Positions 35,174 to 44,751 of a stretch of DNA of 64,000 nt are shown here, one piece after another. Below the pieces are notes generated by a model. The model saw only the letters and a list, made by a program, of their open reading frames with translations. It did not search any database and was not told where the DNA came from. The DNA comes from Thermoleophilia bacterium (GTDB lineage Bacteria > Actinomycetota > Thermoleophilia > UBA2241): assembly GCA_041393415.1 (NCBI GenBank), contig JAWKKE010000009.1, forward strand, positions 1-64,000, written 5' to 3'. The position numbers and the translations under genes are program-made. Positions within the stretch are counted from its first letter, which is position 1. Every line of letters starts with the position of its first letter.

Positions 35174-35820
35174 CCCAAGCGGGCACGGATGGCGCGGCCG
35201 GCGCCAGCGGGCGCCGCGCCAGAATCCACGCCCAAACCCGCGACGAGATCCTCGACGCCGCCGCAGAGCTGATCACGCGCCAAGGCATCGAGGCCTTCAG
35301 CCTCACCGACTTGGCGGCGCAAGCGGGCTTCGGCGGCGCCCCCTCTCTCTACCGCTATTTCACGAACAAGCAGGCGATCCTCGAGGCGCTCACCGAGCGA
35401 AGCCTGGAGCGCCTCGCCGTTCACCTGCGGCGGGTCCCCGAGACACTGCCCGCCGACGAGCAGATCGTCGAGCTCTGTCTCGCGTACCTCGACTACACGC
35501 GCATGCACCCCGGGGAGCGCACCCTACTCCTCACCACCGCCGCCAGCGTTGAGACGGAGTACCGCACCGCTCAACCTCCGGCCGAGCTTGTCGAGCGCGT
35601 GTTTCGTCTGCTACGCAGCGCGGTCGCCGACGGCATTCTGCGAGCGCATGACGAAGATGACGTGTTCGCAATCATCCATGCCGGGTGGGCACTCGCCCAC
35701 GGCATGGCCGAATACGACGCTGTCTATGCGGAGCGCGAGCGCGAGATGCTCCGCCGGCGCCATCGAGCGATCTTCCGTGCCTGCGTCGCCGGCTTCAAGA
35801 CAGACTGGACGGACGCGTAG
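35170..35820 (+). CDS. TetR family transcriptional regulator
   Basis: 216 residues starting at ATG 35170, overlapping the MMPL stop by ATGA. The N-terminal helix-turn-helix (TRDEILDAAAELITRQGIEAFSLTDLAAQAGF and SLYRYFTNKQAILEAL) is classic TetR; the C-terminal half is a ligand-binding/dimerisation domain with a TetR_C-like YLDYTRMHPGERTLLLTT segment. Such proteins repress adjacent export genes until a small molecule binds. Translational coupling with the MMPL gene strongly supports this. The ligand cannot be deduced. Confidence 0.93.
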   Translation: MTQAGTDGAAGASGRRARIHAQTRDEILDAAAELITRQGIEAFSLTDLAAQAGFGGAPSLYRYFTNKQAILEALTERSLERLAVHLRRVPETLPADEQIVELCLAYLDYTRMHPGERTLLLTTAASVETEYRTAQPPAELVERVFRLLRSAVADGILRAHDEDDVFAIIHAGWALAHGMAEYDAVYAEREREMLRRRHRAIFRACVAGFKTDWTDA

Positions 35821-35848
35821 CCGCCCCACCCGTCGCCGAGGCCGTGGC

Positions 35849-36598
35849 CTACAGCCGCAAGGCCGGATTGACCTCGGCCGCGGCAGCCTCATCGAGAAGC
35901 CACAGCAGCTTGCCGTGAACCGGCGCGACCGCCTGCGCGGGGATCGCCCGCGGCACGCGCAGACCCTCCAGCACCTCGGCGACCATACCGGCCTTCTCGT
36001 CGCCGGCGACCAAGAACCAGACGTGGCGAGCGGCGTTGATCACCGGCAGTGTAACCGTCACGCGCGAGCCGCCCGACGGCGCCTCGGTGGCGACGGCCAG
36101 GTGCTCGTCGTCGTCCAGCACGTCACTGCGCGGAAAGAGCGAGGCAGTGTGGCCGTCTGCGCCGAGACCGAGCACGACCAGGTCGAAGACGGGCAGATCC
36201 ACACGCGGGCGTTCGAGCGCCGCCAGGGCGGCGAGTTCGTCGGCGTAGCCGCTCGCCGCCACCTCAGGCGGCTCTTCGCCGTGCACGCGATGCACATTCA
36301 CCGTCGGCACCGGCACGTGCTTGATGAATGTGTCTCTCGCCATGCCGTAGTTGCTCGCCGGATCGTCCACCGGCACGCAGCGCTCGTCTACCCAGTAGAG
36401 ATGCGTGCGGCGCCAGGGCACCTTCTGGCTGAACTGCTGTCTGGCGAGCATGCGGAAGAAGGCGCGCGGCGTGGCGCCGCCGCTCAGGGCGACGGCGAAC
36501 CGGCCGCGCGCCGCAGCCGCCTCCTGTGCCGCCACGGCGAAGAGATCGGCGGCACGCAGAGCCAGTGTTTCGCCGTCCGGCAGGACCTCGATACTCAT
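35849..36598 (-). CDS. pgl: 6-phosphogluconolactonase
   Basis: 249 residues. Hydrolyses 6-phosphogluconolactone in the oxidative pentose phosphate pathway. Family motifs: LSGGATPRAFF near 39-50, YWVDERCVPVDDPASNYGMA (the active region) and VLGLGADGHTASLFP near 147-160 with the GxGxDGHxASLFP phosphate-binding signature. ATG 36598 has GAGGAG upstream. It is the last gene of the tkt-tal-pgi-gnd-zwf-pgl operon, 51 bp after zwf. Confidence 0.97.
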   Translation of the reverse strand: MSIEVLPDGETLALRAADLFAVAAQEAAAARGRFAVALSGGATPRAFFRMLARQQFSQKVPWRRTHLYWVDERCVPVDDPASNYGMARDTFIKHVPVPTVNVHRVHGEEPPEVAASGYADELAALAALERPRVDLPVFDLVVLGLGADGHTASLFPRSDVLDDDEHLAVATEAPSGGSRVTVTLPVINAARHVWFLVAGDEKAGMVAEVLEGLRVPRAIPAQAVAPVHGKLLWLLDEAAAAEVNPALRL

Positions 36599-36649
36599 GA
36601 GTCGCTCCTCAACCTCTACGTTCGCCGGTAGCGCGACGCCGGCGCACTT

Positions 36650-38233
36650 CTAGCTGCGCACCGCGTCTGGGCGCCGCCACTTGCGGCCGTCGGCGGCCAA
36701 GAGCGCATCCGCCGCCTCAGGCCCCCAGCTCCCCGCCTCGTACATCGGGATCGGCGTCTTCGGCCGCTCGCCCCAGGCCCGGAGCACCGGCTCGACGACC
36801 TCCCAGGCCTCCTCGGCCTGGTCGGCGCGCGTGAAGAGCGTCATGTCGCCCTCCATGACGTCGATCAGTACCGTCTCGTATGCCCGGAAGGGCAGCTCGT
36901 ACAACGTGCCGCCGTAGGAGTAGTTCATCGCCACCGGCTGCAGTTCCATTCCGTGGCCGGGAAGCTTGGACTCGATGTGCAGCGAGAAACCTTCGTCCGG
37001 CTGCACACGCAACACGAGCACGTTGGGCTCGAGACCCTCGGCGGCCCCCGCATCCTGGAAGATCGTCACCGGGGGCCGCTTGAACTGGATCGCGATCTCG
37101 GTAAGACGCGCCGCCATACGCTTGCCGGTGCGCAGGTAGAAGGGCACCCCCTGCCAGCGCCAGTTGTCGACCATCAGCTTGAGCGCCGCGTAGGTCTCCG
37201 TGTACGAGTCCGGCGGGATGCGGTGCTCGGCGCGGTAAGCGACGGCGACTTCACCGCCGATGGTCCCGTGCGCGTACTGGCCGCGCACAGCCCACTCGGC
37301 CACGGCGTCGTCGGGAATGCGGCGCACCGAACGCAGTACCTTGAGCTTCTCGTCGCGAACGGCGTCGGCGTCGAAGGCGACCGGCGGCTCCATCGCAACC
37401 AGCGTGAAGAGTTGCATGAGGTGCGGCGTCAGCATGTCGCGCAGGGCGCCGGCCTGCTCGTAGTAGGGGCCGCGCTCCTCAATCCCAAGCGTCTCGCACG
37501 CGGTGATCTGCACCTGATCGACGAAGCGCCGGTTCCAGATGGGCTCGAAGATGCCGTTGGCGAAGCGCAGCACGAGGAGGTTCTGCACCGTCTCCTTGGC
37601 CAGGTAGTGATCGATGCGGTAGATCTGCTGTTCGCTGAACGACTCGTTGATGGCGCGATCGAGCTCGATCGCGCTCTCCAGGTCCGTGCCGAACGGCTTC
37701 TCAACGACGATCCGCGTCCAGCCGGCGACCGGTTCCCCGAGGGCGTGATCTCCATCGCTGGCGCCGCGCCGCGAGAGTCCCGCGGCGCCGAGTTGCCGCA
37801 CGATCACACCGAACTGGTCGGGCGGCGTGGCCAGGTAGAAGAGCCGATTGCCGGCAGTGCCGGCCTCGCGATCGAGCTCGCCAAGGAGCGCCGCCAGACG
37901 CCGATACCCCTCCGGATCGTCGAACTCGCCGTGCACCCAGCGCGGCGTCTCCAGCACGCTGTCGCACAGACCGGTGTCGGCTTGCCGGCCGTAGTGGTCG
38001 TCGACCGCCTTGCGCAACAACGCCCGGAAGCCCTCGTCGTCGAGCTCCTTGCGCCCGTAGCCGACGATGGTGAGACCGCACGGCATCACGCCGTGACACT
38101 GAAGATCGTAGAGCGCCGGCATGAGCTTGCGATGGGTGAGATCGCCGGTCGCGCCGAAGATGACGAGGCTGCACGGATCAGGGTAGCGCGGCCCACCGAA
38201 CGGCGAGGGCGTCTCCCGCGCCGAGGGTGTCAT
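36650..38233 (-). CDS. zwf: Glucose-6-phosphate 1-dehydrogenase
   Basis: 527 residues. Oxidises glucose 6-phosphate to 6-phosphogluconolactone with NADP+. N-terminal Rossmann motif VIFGATGDLTHRKLMPALY near 24-42, the catalytic signature YRIDHYLAKETVQN near 203-216 (Asp/His catalytic pair and Lys) and the C-terminal G6PD domain. Its start overlaps the gnd stop by four bases (ATGA), so the two are translationally coupled. Length fits the family. Confidence 0.97.
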   Translation of the reverse strand: MTPSARETPSPFGGPRYPDPCSLVIFGATGDLTHRKLMPALYDLQCHGVMPCGLTIVGYGRKELDDEGFRALLRKAVDDHYGRQADTGLCDSVLETPRWVHGEFDDPEGYRRLAALLGELDREAGTAGNRLFYLATPPDQFGVIVRQLGAAGLSRRGASDGDHALGEPVAGWTRIVVEKPFGTDLESAIELDRAINESFSEQQIYRIDHYLAKETVQNLLVLRFANGIFEPIWNRRFVDQVQITACETLGIEERGPYYEQAGALRDMLTPHLMQLFTLVAMEPPVAFDADAVRDEKLKVLRSVRRIPDDAVAEWAVRGQYAHGTIGGEVAVAYRAEHRIPPDSYTETYAALKLMVDNWRWQGVPFYLRTGKRMAARLTEIAIQFKRPPVTIFQDAGAAEGLEPNVLVLRVQPDEGFSLHIESKLPGHGMELQPVAMNYSYGGTLYELPFRAYETVLIDVMEGDMTLFTRADQAEEAWEVVEPVLRAWGERPKTPIPMYEAGSWGPEAADALLAADGRKWRRPDAVRS

Positions 38234-39135
38234 GACCCGGCCTCTTTGACGGCGTGGCCGCCGAACTCCTTGCGCAGCGCGGCCAGCACTTTGCCGCTAA
38301 ACGTATCGTCCTGGCGCGAACGGAAGCGCATGAAGAGACTGGCGGCGATCGCCGGCATAGGCACGCTGTGAGCGATCGCCTGCTCAACCGTCCAGCGACC
38401 CTCGCCGGTGTCGTCGACGTAGCCGGTAATCGATTCGAGTCCCGGATCTCGAGCGAAAGCGCTCGCGGCAAGCTCCAGCAGCCATGAGCGCACCACGCTG
38501 CCGTTGTTCCAGAGGTCGGCAATCTTGGCCAGGTCGAGATCCCACTCGGTGGCTTCGAGCAGCTCGAACCCCTCGGCGTAGGCCTGCATAAGACCGTACT
38601 CAACCCCGTTATGGACCATCTTCACGAAGTGGCCGCTGCCGTGACCACCCATGTACTCGTAGCCGTGACCGGGTGGCGCCAGAGTGGCGAGCAGCGGCTC
38701 GATGTGGTCGTAGGCACTACGCTCGCCGCCGACCATCAGGCAGTAGCCGACCTCGAGACCCCAGACGCCCCCGCTGGTACCGGCGTCGAGGTAGCGGATG
38801 CCGTGTGGCGCCAGCGCGGCGCCGCGCTCGACGTCCAACTGGTAGGGCGAGTTGCCGCCGTCGACCAGAATGTCGCCCGGCGCCAGTAGCGGCACGAGCG
38901 CGTCGATAACCTCCTGCGTGGGATCACCGTACGGCAGCATGAGCCAGATGACGCGCGGCGCCGCCAGGGCGGCCACCGCGTCGGTAAGCTCACGCACCGG
39001 TTCGGCGCCCTCGGACGCCAACGCCTCCGCCTTGGCGTACGTGCGGTTCCAGACGACGACGCGATGGCCGCCACGCAGCAAGCGGCGTGCCATGTTGGCG
39101 CCCATGCGCCCCAGGCCGAGCATCGCGATATCCAT
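38230..39135 (-). CDS. gnd: 6-phosphogluconate dehydrogenase, decarboxylating (short form)
   Basis: 301 residues starting at ATG 39135 with GGAGG upstream; extra in-frame residues to 39261 are arginine-rich and non-conserved. GLGRMGANMARRLLRGGH is the N-terminal NAD(P) motif; DGGNSPYQ and GHGSGHFVKMVHNGVEYGLMQAYAEG are the substrate/active-site blocks with the catalytic Lys. This is the ~300-residue YqeC-type form rather than the 470-residue one. It makes ribulose 5-phosphate and CO2. Lies between pgi (38 bp upstream) and zwf (overlap). Confidence 0.95.
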   Translation of the reverse strand: MDIAMLGLGRMGANMARRLLRGGHRVVVWNRTYAKAEALASEGAEPVRELTDAVAALAAPRVIWLMLPYGDPTQEVIDALVPLLAPGDILVDGGNSPYQLDVERGAALAPHGIRYLDAGTSGGVWGLEVGYCLMVGGERSAYDHIEPLLATLAPPGHGYEYMGGHGSGHFVKMVHNGVEYGLMQAYAEGFELLEATEWDLDLAKIADLWNNGSVVRSWLLELAASAFARDPGLESITGYVDDTGEGRWTVEQAIAHSVPMPAIAASLFMRFRSRQDDTFSGKVLAALRKEFGGHAVKEAGS

Positions 39136-39173
39136 GAGGCTTCCTCCTTCGCCGCGGAGCGCGCCTCGCCGCT

Positions 39174-40859
39174 CTACTCGGTGGCGGCGGCGATGAGGTC
39201 GGCGAGACGATCGAGACCGGCGGCCACGTCGTCTCCGAGACATACGCGCAGGGCGCGGCATTCGTGCGCCTGCAGGGCGGCGAGATCGCCGCGCGCCTGG
39301 GCGCGCTTGAGCACGCTGAAGCTGTACGGTTGATCAGGTATCTTCACGTCGCGTGGGTCATGTCCCACGAGCTGCAAGAAGTGGCCGCGGTTGGGCCCTC
39401 CCTTGTGATACTGACCGGTGGAGTGCAGGTAGCGCGGCCCGTACCCGAGCGTCGTCGCCACGCGCAGACGATCGCGCAAGCGCAGGCGAGCGGACTGCAG
39501 CCGTTCCCAGATCGGGGCGGCCGGAGCTACATAGGCCTGCAGAGCGACGTAGTCGCCCGGCACCACCGCGGCGAAGAACTCGCGCAGCGCAGCCGGAAGC
39601 TCGTCGTCGCCCACGGGGAAGGCGCGCCGCGGACCGTCGCCGTCATCCGAGGCGGGCAGCTCCCCGTCGGCGGCATAGGCGCTCAGCAGTTTCGCCGTAA
39701 CGTCCTTGCTCTCCTGAACATTCGGCTGGTCGAACGGATCGATACCGAGAACGAAGCCGGCGATGGCGGTGGCGAGCTCCCAGCGCAACATCTCGCCGGC
39801 GAGATCGTCCACCGCTGCCAATTCGTGCTCGAGCACGGGGTGCCCGGCGGCGGCGAGTTGCTCGAGGACTGCCGACGCGTACGGCACCCCGGCCACACGC
39901 ACGACGCAGAAGACGCGGTCGGCAGCGTAGCTCTCGACGTCGTCCAGCGCCTCCAGATCGACGGGCAGGATGCCCTTGCCCTCCTTGCCCGTGCTCTCGG
40001 CGACGAGTTGCTCGATCCAGACGCCGAGCGGCGCGAGCGGAGGAACGCAGACGAGCGTGAGCTTGTCGCGGCCGGCGGCGGCCAGCGCCCCCAGCGCCGC
40101 GCCCAATTGGAGCGCCGGGTTCTCGGCCGCCGGCACCTCAGCGGCGCAACTCCGGGCCATGGCCAAGGCACCGTCGAGCAGACGCTCGAGATCGAGACCC
40201 AGCAGCGCCGCCGGCACAAGCCCAAAGAAGCTGAGGGCCGAGTAGCGGCCGCCGATGTCGCTCGCATTGATGAACACGGCGCGGAAACCCTGCTCGACGG
40301 CGCGCCGCTCGAGGCTCGTGCCCTCATCAGTGATGGCGACGAAGTGCGCGCCCGCGTGATCGCCGCAGTGCTCCCTGAGGAGCGCGTAGAAGTAGTCGTG
40401 AAAACGCGCCGTCTCTGTGGTTCCGCCCGACTTGCTGGCGACAATGAAGAGCGTGCGATCGAGATCGATGGCGGCTTCGACCGCGTGCACCGCAGCCGGA
40501 TCGGTGGAGTCGAGCACGTGCAGCTCGAGGCCATCGCCGCCGAGCACATCCCGGAAGACCTCGGGCGCTAGGCTGGAACCACCCATACCGAGCAGCACGG
40601 CGCTGCGAAAGCCCTCGGCGCGCACGTCGCCGACGAAGTCGCGCAGACCGTCGAGCTGCTCGCGCACGTCGTCGAAGACGGTGAGCCAACCGAGGGCGGC
40701 GGCGATGATCTCCTGATGTGCCGCCGCCTCCGGCTTCCAGAGCGACGTGTCGGCCGCCCACAGGCGCGCGACGACGTCGTGTTCGTCGAGTCGACTCAGG
40801 CATGCCACGACTTCGGCACGCTGAGCCTCGGTGAGTCTCTGTCTGTCGAGATTAGGCAT
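39174..40859 (-). CDS. pgi: Glucose-6-phosphate isomerase
   Basis: 561 residues. Isomerises glucose 6-phosphate and fructose 6-phosphate. SIS-fold landmarks: VLLGMGGSSLAPEVFRDVLG near 90-109, VASKSGGTTETARFHDYFY near 145-163 and GGRYSALSFFGLVPAALLG near 208-226. This is the divergent PGI branch found fused to transaldolase in several actinobacteria; here it is a separate protein whose ATG overlaps the tal stop by eight bases. Together they feed the pentose phosphate pathway into glycolysis. Confidence 0.95.
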   Translation of the reverse strand: MPNLDRQRLTEAQRAEVVACLSRLDEHDVVARLWAADTSLWKPEAAAHQEIIAAALGWLTVFDDVREQLDGLRDFVGDVRAEGFRSAVLLGMGGSSLAPEVFRDVLGGDGLELHVLDSTDPAAVHAVEAAIDLDRTLFIVASKSGGTTETARFHDYFYALLREHCGDHAGAHFVAITDEGTSLERRAVEQGFRAVFINASDIGGRYSALSFFGLVPAALLGLDLERLLDGALAMARSCAAEVPAAENPALQLGAALGALAAAGRDKLTLVCVPPLAPLGVWIEQLVAESTGKEGKGILPVDLEALDDVESYAADRVFCVVRVAGVPYASAVLEQLAAAGHPVLEHELAAVDDLAGEMLRWELATAIAGFVLGIDPFDQPNVQESKDVTAKLLSAYAADGELPASDDGDGPRRAFPVGDDELPAALREFFAAVVPGDYVALQAYVAPAAPIWERLQSARLRLRDRLRVATTLGYGPRYLHSTGQYHKGGPNRGHFLQLVGHDPRDVKIPDQPYSFSVLKRAQARGDLAALQAHECRALRVCLGDDVAAGLDRLADLIAAATE

Positions 40860-42003
40860 CGTCGCGCTCCAGCAGTTCGCGGCGCTTGGCGTCGATGATC
40901 GCGACTACACCGTCGAAGGACTTGACGAACAGATCGACGCCGTCGGCCTGCAGCCTGGCCCCGACGGCCTCAAGATCGATACCGAGCTGGCCCAAGTCGC
41001 GCAGCACACGATGGGCTTCGTCACCGTGCCGGTCGATCGTCGTTGCCAGCACACCGTGCTCACGGAAAGCCTTCCATGTCGCCTCCGGCAGCGTGTTGAC
41101 GGTGTGCTCGCCGATGAGCTCGTCGACATAGAGCGTGTCCGGGTAGGCTGGATTCTTGGTGCTCGTGCTCGCCCAGAGCAGACGCTGAACCTTCGCGCCC
41201 GAGGCGGCGATGAGCTGCCAGTCGCGGCCGTTGAGGCCACTACGGAAACGCTCGTAGACGAACTTGCAGTTGGCCACGGCCGCCTTACCCTTGAGGCTCT
41301 GCAGACGCCGCCGCTCCGCCTCGTCGGCGGCGGCTGCGATGCGGTCGTCCAGCAGGGCGTCGACCATGGTATCGACGCGTGAGACGAAGAAGCTCGCCAC
41401 CGACGACGTCGCGCGCACCGTGCGATCGTGCTGCAGTCGGTACTCGAGCGCATCGCGATACGCACCCGCAACCGCCTCGTACTGCGAGAGCGAGAAGAGC
41501 AGCGTGACGTTGATGTTGAGGCCGTCGCGCAGGCACTGATAGACGGCCGGGACGCATTCCTTAGTCCCGGGGATCTTGATCATCACGTTAGGCCGGTCCA
41601 CGGCGGCGAAGACACGCTGTGCCTCGGCGACGGTCGCCTCGGCATCGTAGGCCAGATGGGGCGAGACCTCGATGGAGACGAAGCCGTCCTCGCCACCGCT
41701 GCTCATGTAGACCGGAGCGAGGATATCGCAGGCGGCACGCACGTCGGCCGTAGCCAGACGGTCGAAGATCTCGCTTGCGCTCAGCCCTTCGCGAGCGAGT
41801 TCGAGCACGTCCTTGTCGTAGGAACTGCCGGCGCCGATCGCCTTCTCGAAGATCGACGGATTGCTGGTGACGCCGCCGAGGCCGTCCTTGTCGACCATCT
41901 TCTTGAGACCGCCACGCGAGACGAGCTCACGACTGATGTAGTCGAACCAGGGACTCTGGCCGAAGCGATGAAGCTGGGCGAGACGGCTCTCAGAGACGGG
42001 CAT
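40852..42003 (-). CDS. tal: Transaldolase
   Basis: 383 residues starting at ATG 42003 (MPVSESRLAQLHRFGQSPWFDYISREL). Family signature DGLGGVTSNPSIFEKAI near 41-57, SIEVSPHLAYDAEAT near 102-117 and NVMIKIPGTKECVPAVYQ with the Schiff-base lysine. Transfers a dihydroxyacetone unit between sugar phosphates. Longer than classical TalB, as in the actinobacterial/cyanobacterial type. Its start lies inside the tkt end (14-bp overlap) and its stop overlaps pgi, so three genes are translationally chained. Confidence 0.96.
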   Translation of the reverse strand: MPVSESRLAQLHRFGQSPWFDYISRELVSRGGLKKMVDKDGLGGVTSNPSIFEKAIGAGSSYDKDVLELAREGLSASEIFDRLATADVRAACDILAPVYMSSGGEDGFVSIEVSPHLAYDAEATVAEAQRVFAAVDRPNVMIKIPGTKECVPAVYQCLRDGLNINVTLLFSLSQYEAVAGAYRDALEYRLQHDRTVRATSSVASFFVSRVDTMVDALLDDRIAAAADEAERRRLQSLKGKAAVANCKFVYERFRSGLNGRDWQLIAASGAKVQRLLWASTSTKNPAYPDTLYVDELIGEHTVNTLPEATWKAFREHGVLATTIDRHGDEAHRVLRDLGQLGIDLEAVGARLQADGVDLFVKSFDGVVAIIDAKRRELLERDDA

Positions 42004-44047
42004 CGGGGATCGACACTCCTTTCGCCAGCAGGGCGTGCGCGTGTGCGTAGACGTTGTCGGCAGTGAAGCCGAACTGTTCGAAGAGGGTACCTGCGGGAGC
42101 CGAGGCGCCAAAGCGGTCGAGGCCGATGACATCACCGTCGAGGCCCACCCAGCGCTCCCAGCCGAAGGTGGCGGCCGCCTCGACCGCCAACCGGCGGCGG
42201 CAGGCGGCCGGCAGCACACTCTCGCGGTAGGCCGGGTCTTGATCCTGGAAGAGGCGCCAGGAGGCGAGATTGACGACGCGCGAGCGCACGCCGTCGGCCG
42301 CGAGCCTCTCGTGGGCGTCCAGCGCGAGCTGCACTTCGCTGCCGCTGGCGAGCAGGATGACGTCGGGCACGGCGCCGTCGCCGGAGTCGGCCAGCACGTA
42401 GCCGCCGCGGGCCACGCCGCTCGCAGCACCGTAGCGGGCGCGATCGATCACCGGCAGAGCCTGACGGGTGAGGATGAGCGCCACTGGGCCGTCTGACTTG
42501 GCGAGCGCGACCCTCCAAGCCTCGACCGTCTCGTTGGCGTCGGCCGGGCGCAACTCCGTCCAGCCCGGCGTTGACCGCAGTATCGCCAGGTGCTCAACCG
42601 GCTGGTGTGTCGGCCCGTCCTCGCCGAGCCCGATGCTGTCATGGGTGAGCACGTAAACAACCGGCTGCCCCATGAGCGCCGCCAGGCGCATCGACGGCCG
42701 CATGTAGTCGGCGAAGACGAAGAAGGTGGCGATGTACGGGCGTACACCGCCGTGCAACGCCATGCCGTTGGCGATCGCCGCCATACCGTGCTCGCGGACG
42801 CCGAAATGCAGGTTGCGGCCGACCGGCGTTTCGACCTGCTGCGCCGGCTCGCCCTTGATCCAGGTGTTGTTGGAGGGAGCGAGGTCGGCCGAGCCTCCCA
42901 TCAGTGTGGGCAGGCAGGATGCCACGGCGTTGATGACCTGCCCCGAGGCAGCGCGTGTGGCGGGACCTTTGGCTTGAGCCTCGAAGACCGGCAAGTCGGC
43001 ATCCCAGCCGTCTGGCAGCGCCCGCGTCCAGGCCGCATCCCACGCAGCCGCGCGGGCGCTGTCGACGTCGCGCCACGCTGCCAACTTCTGGCTCCAAGCA
43101 GCGTGCGCGGCGGCCCCGCGATCGCCGGCCGCCGCATACACAGCCCGCACGTCCGCGTCGACACAGAACGACGGCTCGAGCGGGCAACCGAGGTTCTGCT
43201 TCGCCAGAGCCAGCTCTTCGCTGCCGAGCGGCTCGCCGTGCGCCTTGGACGTGTCTTGGCGATTGGGCGCACCGAAGCCGATGTGCGTGCGCAGCGCGAG
43301 CAACGACGGCCGCTCGCACTCCGCCTTGGCGGCCTCGAGCGCCGCGTCGACGGCGGCGACATCGTTGCCGTCTGCGACGCGGAGCGTATGCCAGCCGTAG
43401 GCGGCAAAGCGCGCCACGACATCCTCGGTGAACGCCAGATCGGTGTCGCCGTCGATCGTGATGTGATTATCATCGTAGAGAACGATCAGCTTGCCGAGTC
43501 CCTGGTGACCGGCAAAAGAGGCCGCCTCGGCCGACACGCCCTCCATGAGATCGCCGTCGCCGACAAGCACGTACGTGAAGTGGTCCTGCACCGACGGACC
43601 GTCGCCGTTGAACGTCGCCGCCAGGAAACGCTCGGCCAGCGCCATCCCGACGGCGGTGGCAATCCCCTGCCCGAGTGGGCCAGTCGTCACTTCAACGCCC
43701 GGTGTGTGCCCGTACTCAGGGTGACCCGGCGTCTTGCTGCCCCATTGACGAAAGGCGCTCAGATCGTCGACGCTGAGGTCGTAGCCGGTGAGGTGCAGCA
43801 ACGAGTAGAGAAGCGCGCTGCCGTGCCCGGCGGAGAGCACGAAGCGGTCACGATCGGGCCAGGCGGGATCGTGCGGATCGAAGCGCAGATGCCGCGTGAA
43901 CAGCGTGTAGGCCATCGCCGCAGCGCCCATCGGCAGGCCCGGATGTCCGGAGTTGGCCTGCTGCACGGCGTCGGCGGAGAGAAAGCGCAGCGTGTTGATA
44001 CAGCGTTGCTCGAGACTCACATCGAGCGCGCCGGTGGGGTCGCTCAT
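41990..44047 (-). CDS. tkt: Transketolase
   Basis: 685 residues. Thiamine-diphosphate enzyme that transfers two-carbon units in the non-oxidative pentose phosphate pathway. SADAVQQANSGHPGLPMGAA near 23-42, the ThDP motif GDGDLMEGVSAEAASFAGHQ near 157-176, and the Transket_pyr motif EHGMAAIANGMALHGG and TATFF-like block in the middle. ATG 44047 follows GGAAGGTGGC. It is the first gene of the six-gene operon; the upstream 84 bp separate it from a cupin gene on the same strand, which could add a promoter or join the transcript. Confidence 0.97.
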   Translation of the reverse strand: MSDPTGALDVSLEQRCINTLRFLSADAVQQANSGHPGLPMGAAAMAYTLFTRHLRFDPHDPAWPDRDRFVLSAGHGSALLYSLLHLTGYDLSVDDLSAFRQWGSKTPGHPEYGHTPGVEVTTGPLGQGIATAVGMALAERFLAATFNGDGPSVQDHFTYVLVGDGDLMEGVSAEAASFAGHQGLGKLIVLYDDNHITIDGDTDLAFTEDVVARFAAYGWHTLRVADGNDVAAVDAALEAAKAECERPSLLALRTHIGFGAPNRQDTSKAHGEPLGSEELALAKQNLGCPLEPSFCVDADVRAVYAAAGDRGAAAHAAWSQKLAAWRDVDSARAAAWDAAWTRALPDGWDADLPVFEAQAKGPATRAASGQVINAVASCLPTLMGGSADLAPSNNTWIKGEPAQQVETPVGRNLHFGVREHGMAAIANGMALHGGVRPYIATFFVFADYMRPSMRLAALMGQPVVYVLTHDSIGLGEDGPTHQPVEHLAILRSTPGWTELRPADANETVEAWRVALAKSDGPVALILTRQALPVIDRARYGAASGVARGGYVLADSGDGAVPDVILLASGSEVQLALDAHERLAADGVRSRVVNLASWRLFQDQDPAYRESVLPAACRRRLAVEAAATFGWERWVGLDGDVIGLDRFGASAPAGTLFEQFGFTADNVYAHAHALLAKGVSIPDARL

Positions 44048-44131
44048 GCCACCTTCCTTGCGTGATCGTGGGGTGTCGCGTTAGTCAATGCCCTTCGCCG
44101 CCGTTTGACAAGGTTCGGCGCGGGCGCGATC

Positions 44132-44506
44132 TCAGTAGTCGCCCTCGGCGGGCACAATGCAGATGAACGAGAGCGGAGCGTCGGGCGCAGCGCGAAACTG
44201 ATGCTCATGGTCGGAGGGCACGTAAGCGTACGACCCCGGGGAAAGAGGATACACCTCGCCGTCGAGCAGCAGCTCGCCACTCCCCGAAGCGACGAAGTTG
44301 ATGTGTGGCCATGGATGGCCGTGGCGCGGCGTATGGCCCCCCGGTCCCACATCGAAGAGCCGCATCACCCACCCATCCCACCCCTCTTCGGGTGAGACGA
44401 GCACGCGCTTGACGACGTCGACGATGCCCTCACCGATCATCTCGACGGCCGGCACCTCGTCCTTGGCGCCTACCACCCAACGGTCTTCGCCCTGCGTGCC
44501 GGCCAT
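44132..44506 (-). CDS. Small cupin protein
   Basis: 124 residues. Cupin motif 1 GPGGHTPRHGHPWPHINFVASGSGEL (His/His/Glu-type metal ligands in PRHGHPWPH) and motif 2 GSYAYVPSDHEHQFRAAP. These short cupins bind a metal and small ligands; the substrate is unknown. ATG 44506 is preferred because GAGG lies five bases upstream; a GTG two codons earlier is possible. Same strand as, and 84 bp upstream of, the pentose phosphate operon. Confidence 0.88.
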   Translation of the reverse strand: MAGTQGEDRWVVGAKDEVPAVEMIGEGIVDVVKRVLVSPEEGWDGWVMRLFDVGPGGHTPRHGHPWPHINFVASGSGELLLDGEVYPLSPGSYAYVPSDHEHQFRAAPDAPLSFICIVPAEGDY

Positions 44507-44751
44507 GTGCACCTCATTCTCTCGACGTTGCCCGCATCACCGGGCCCTCACACCGCCGAATCCTACCGCAGCGACCATCGGTTCGGCGGCAAGCAAGCTG
44601 CTCGTACGTCCACTCGCTCGACGACAGATGACCCTGGCTCAAACACCTCACGCGGGGTAGAGTCCAAGAGTCGGGTCGCATTACGGCCCGATCCAGGGTG
44701 CGCGCTACGGGGAGCCGCCAGGGGAGCGCTCCGCGAGCAGGGGGGGGAACC

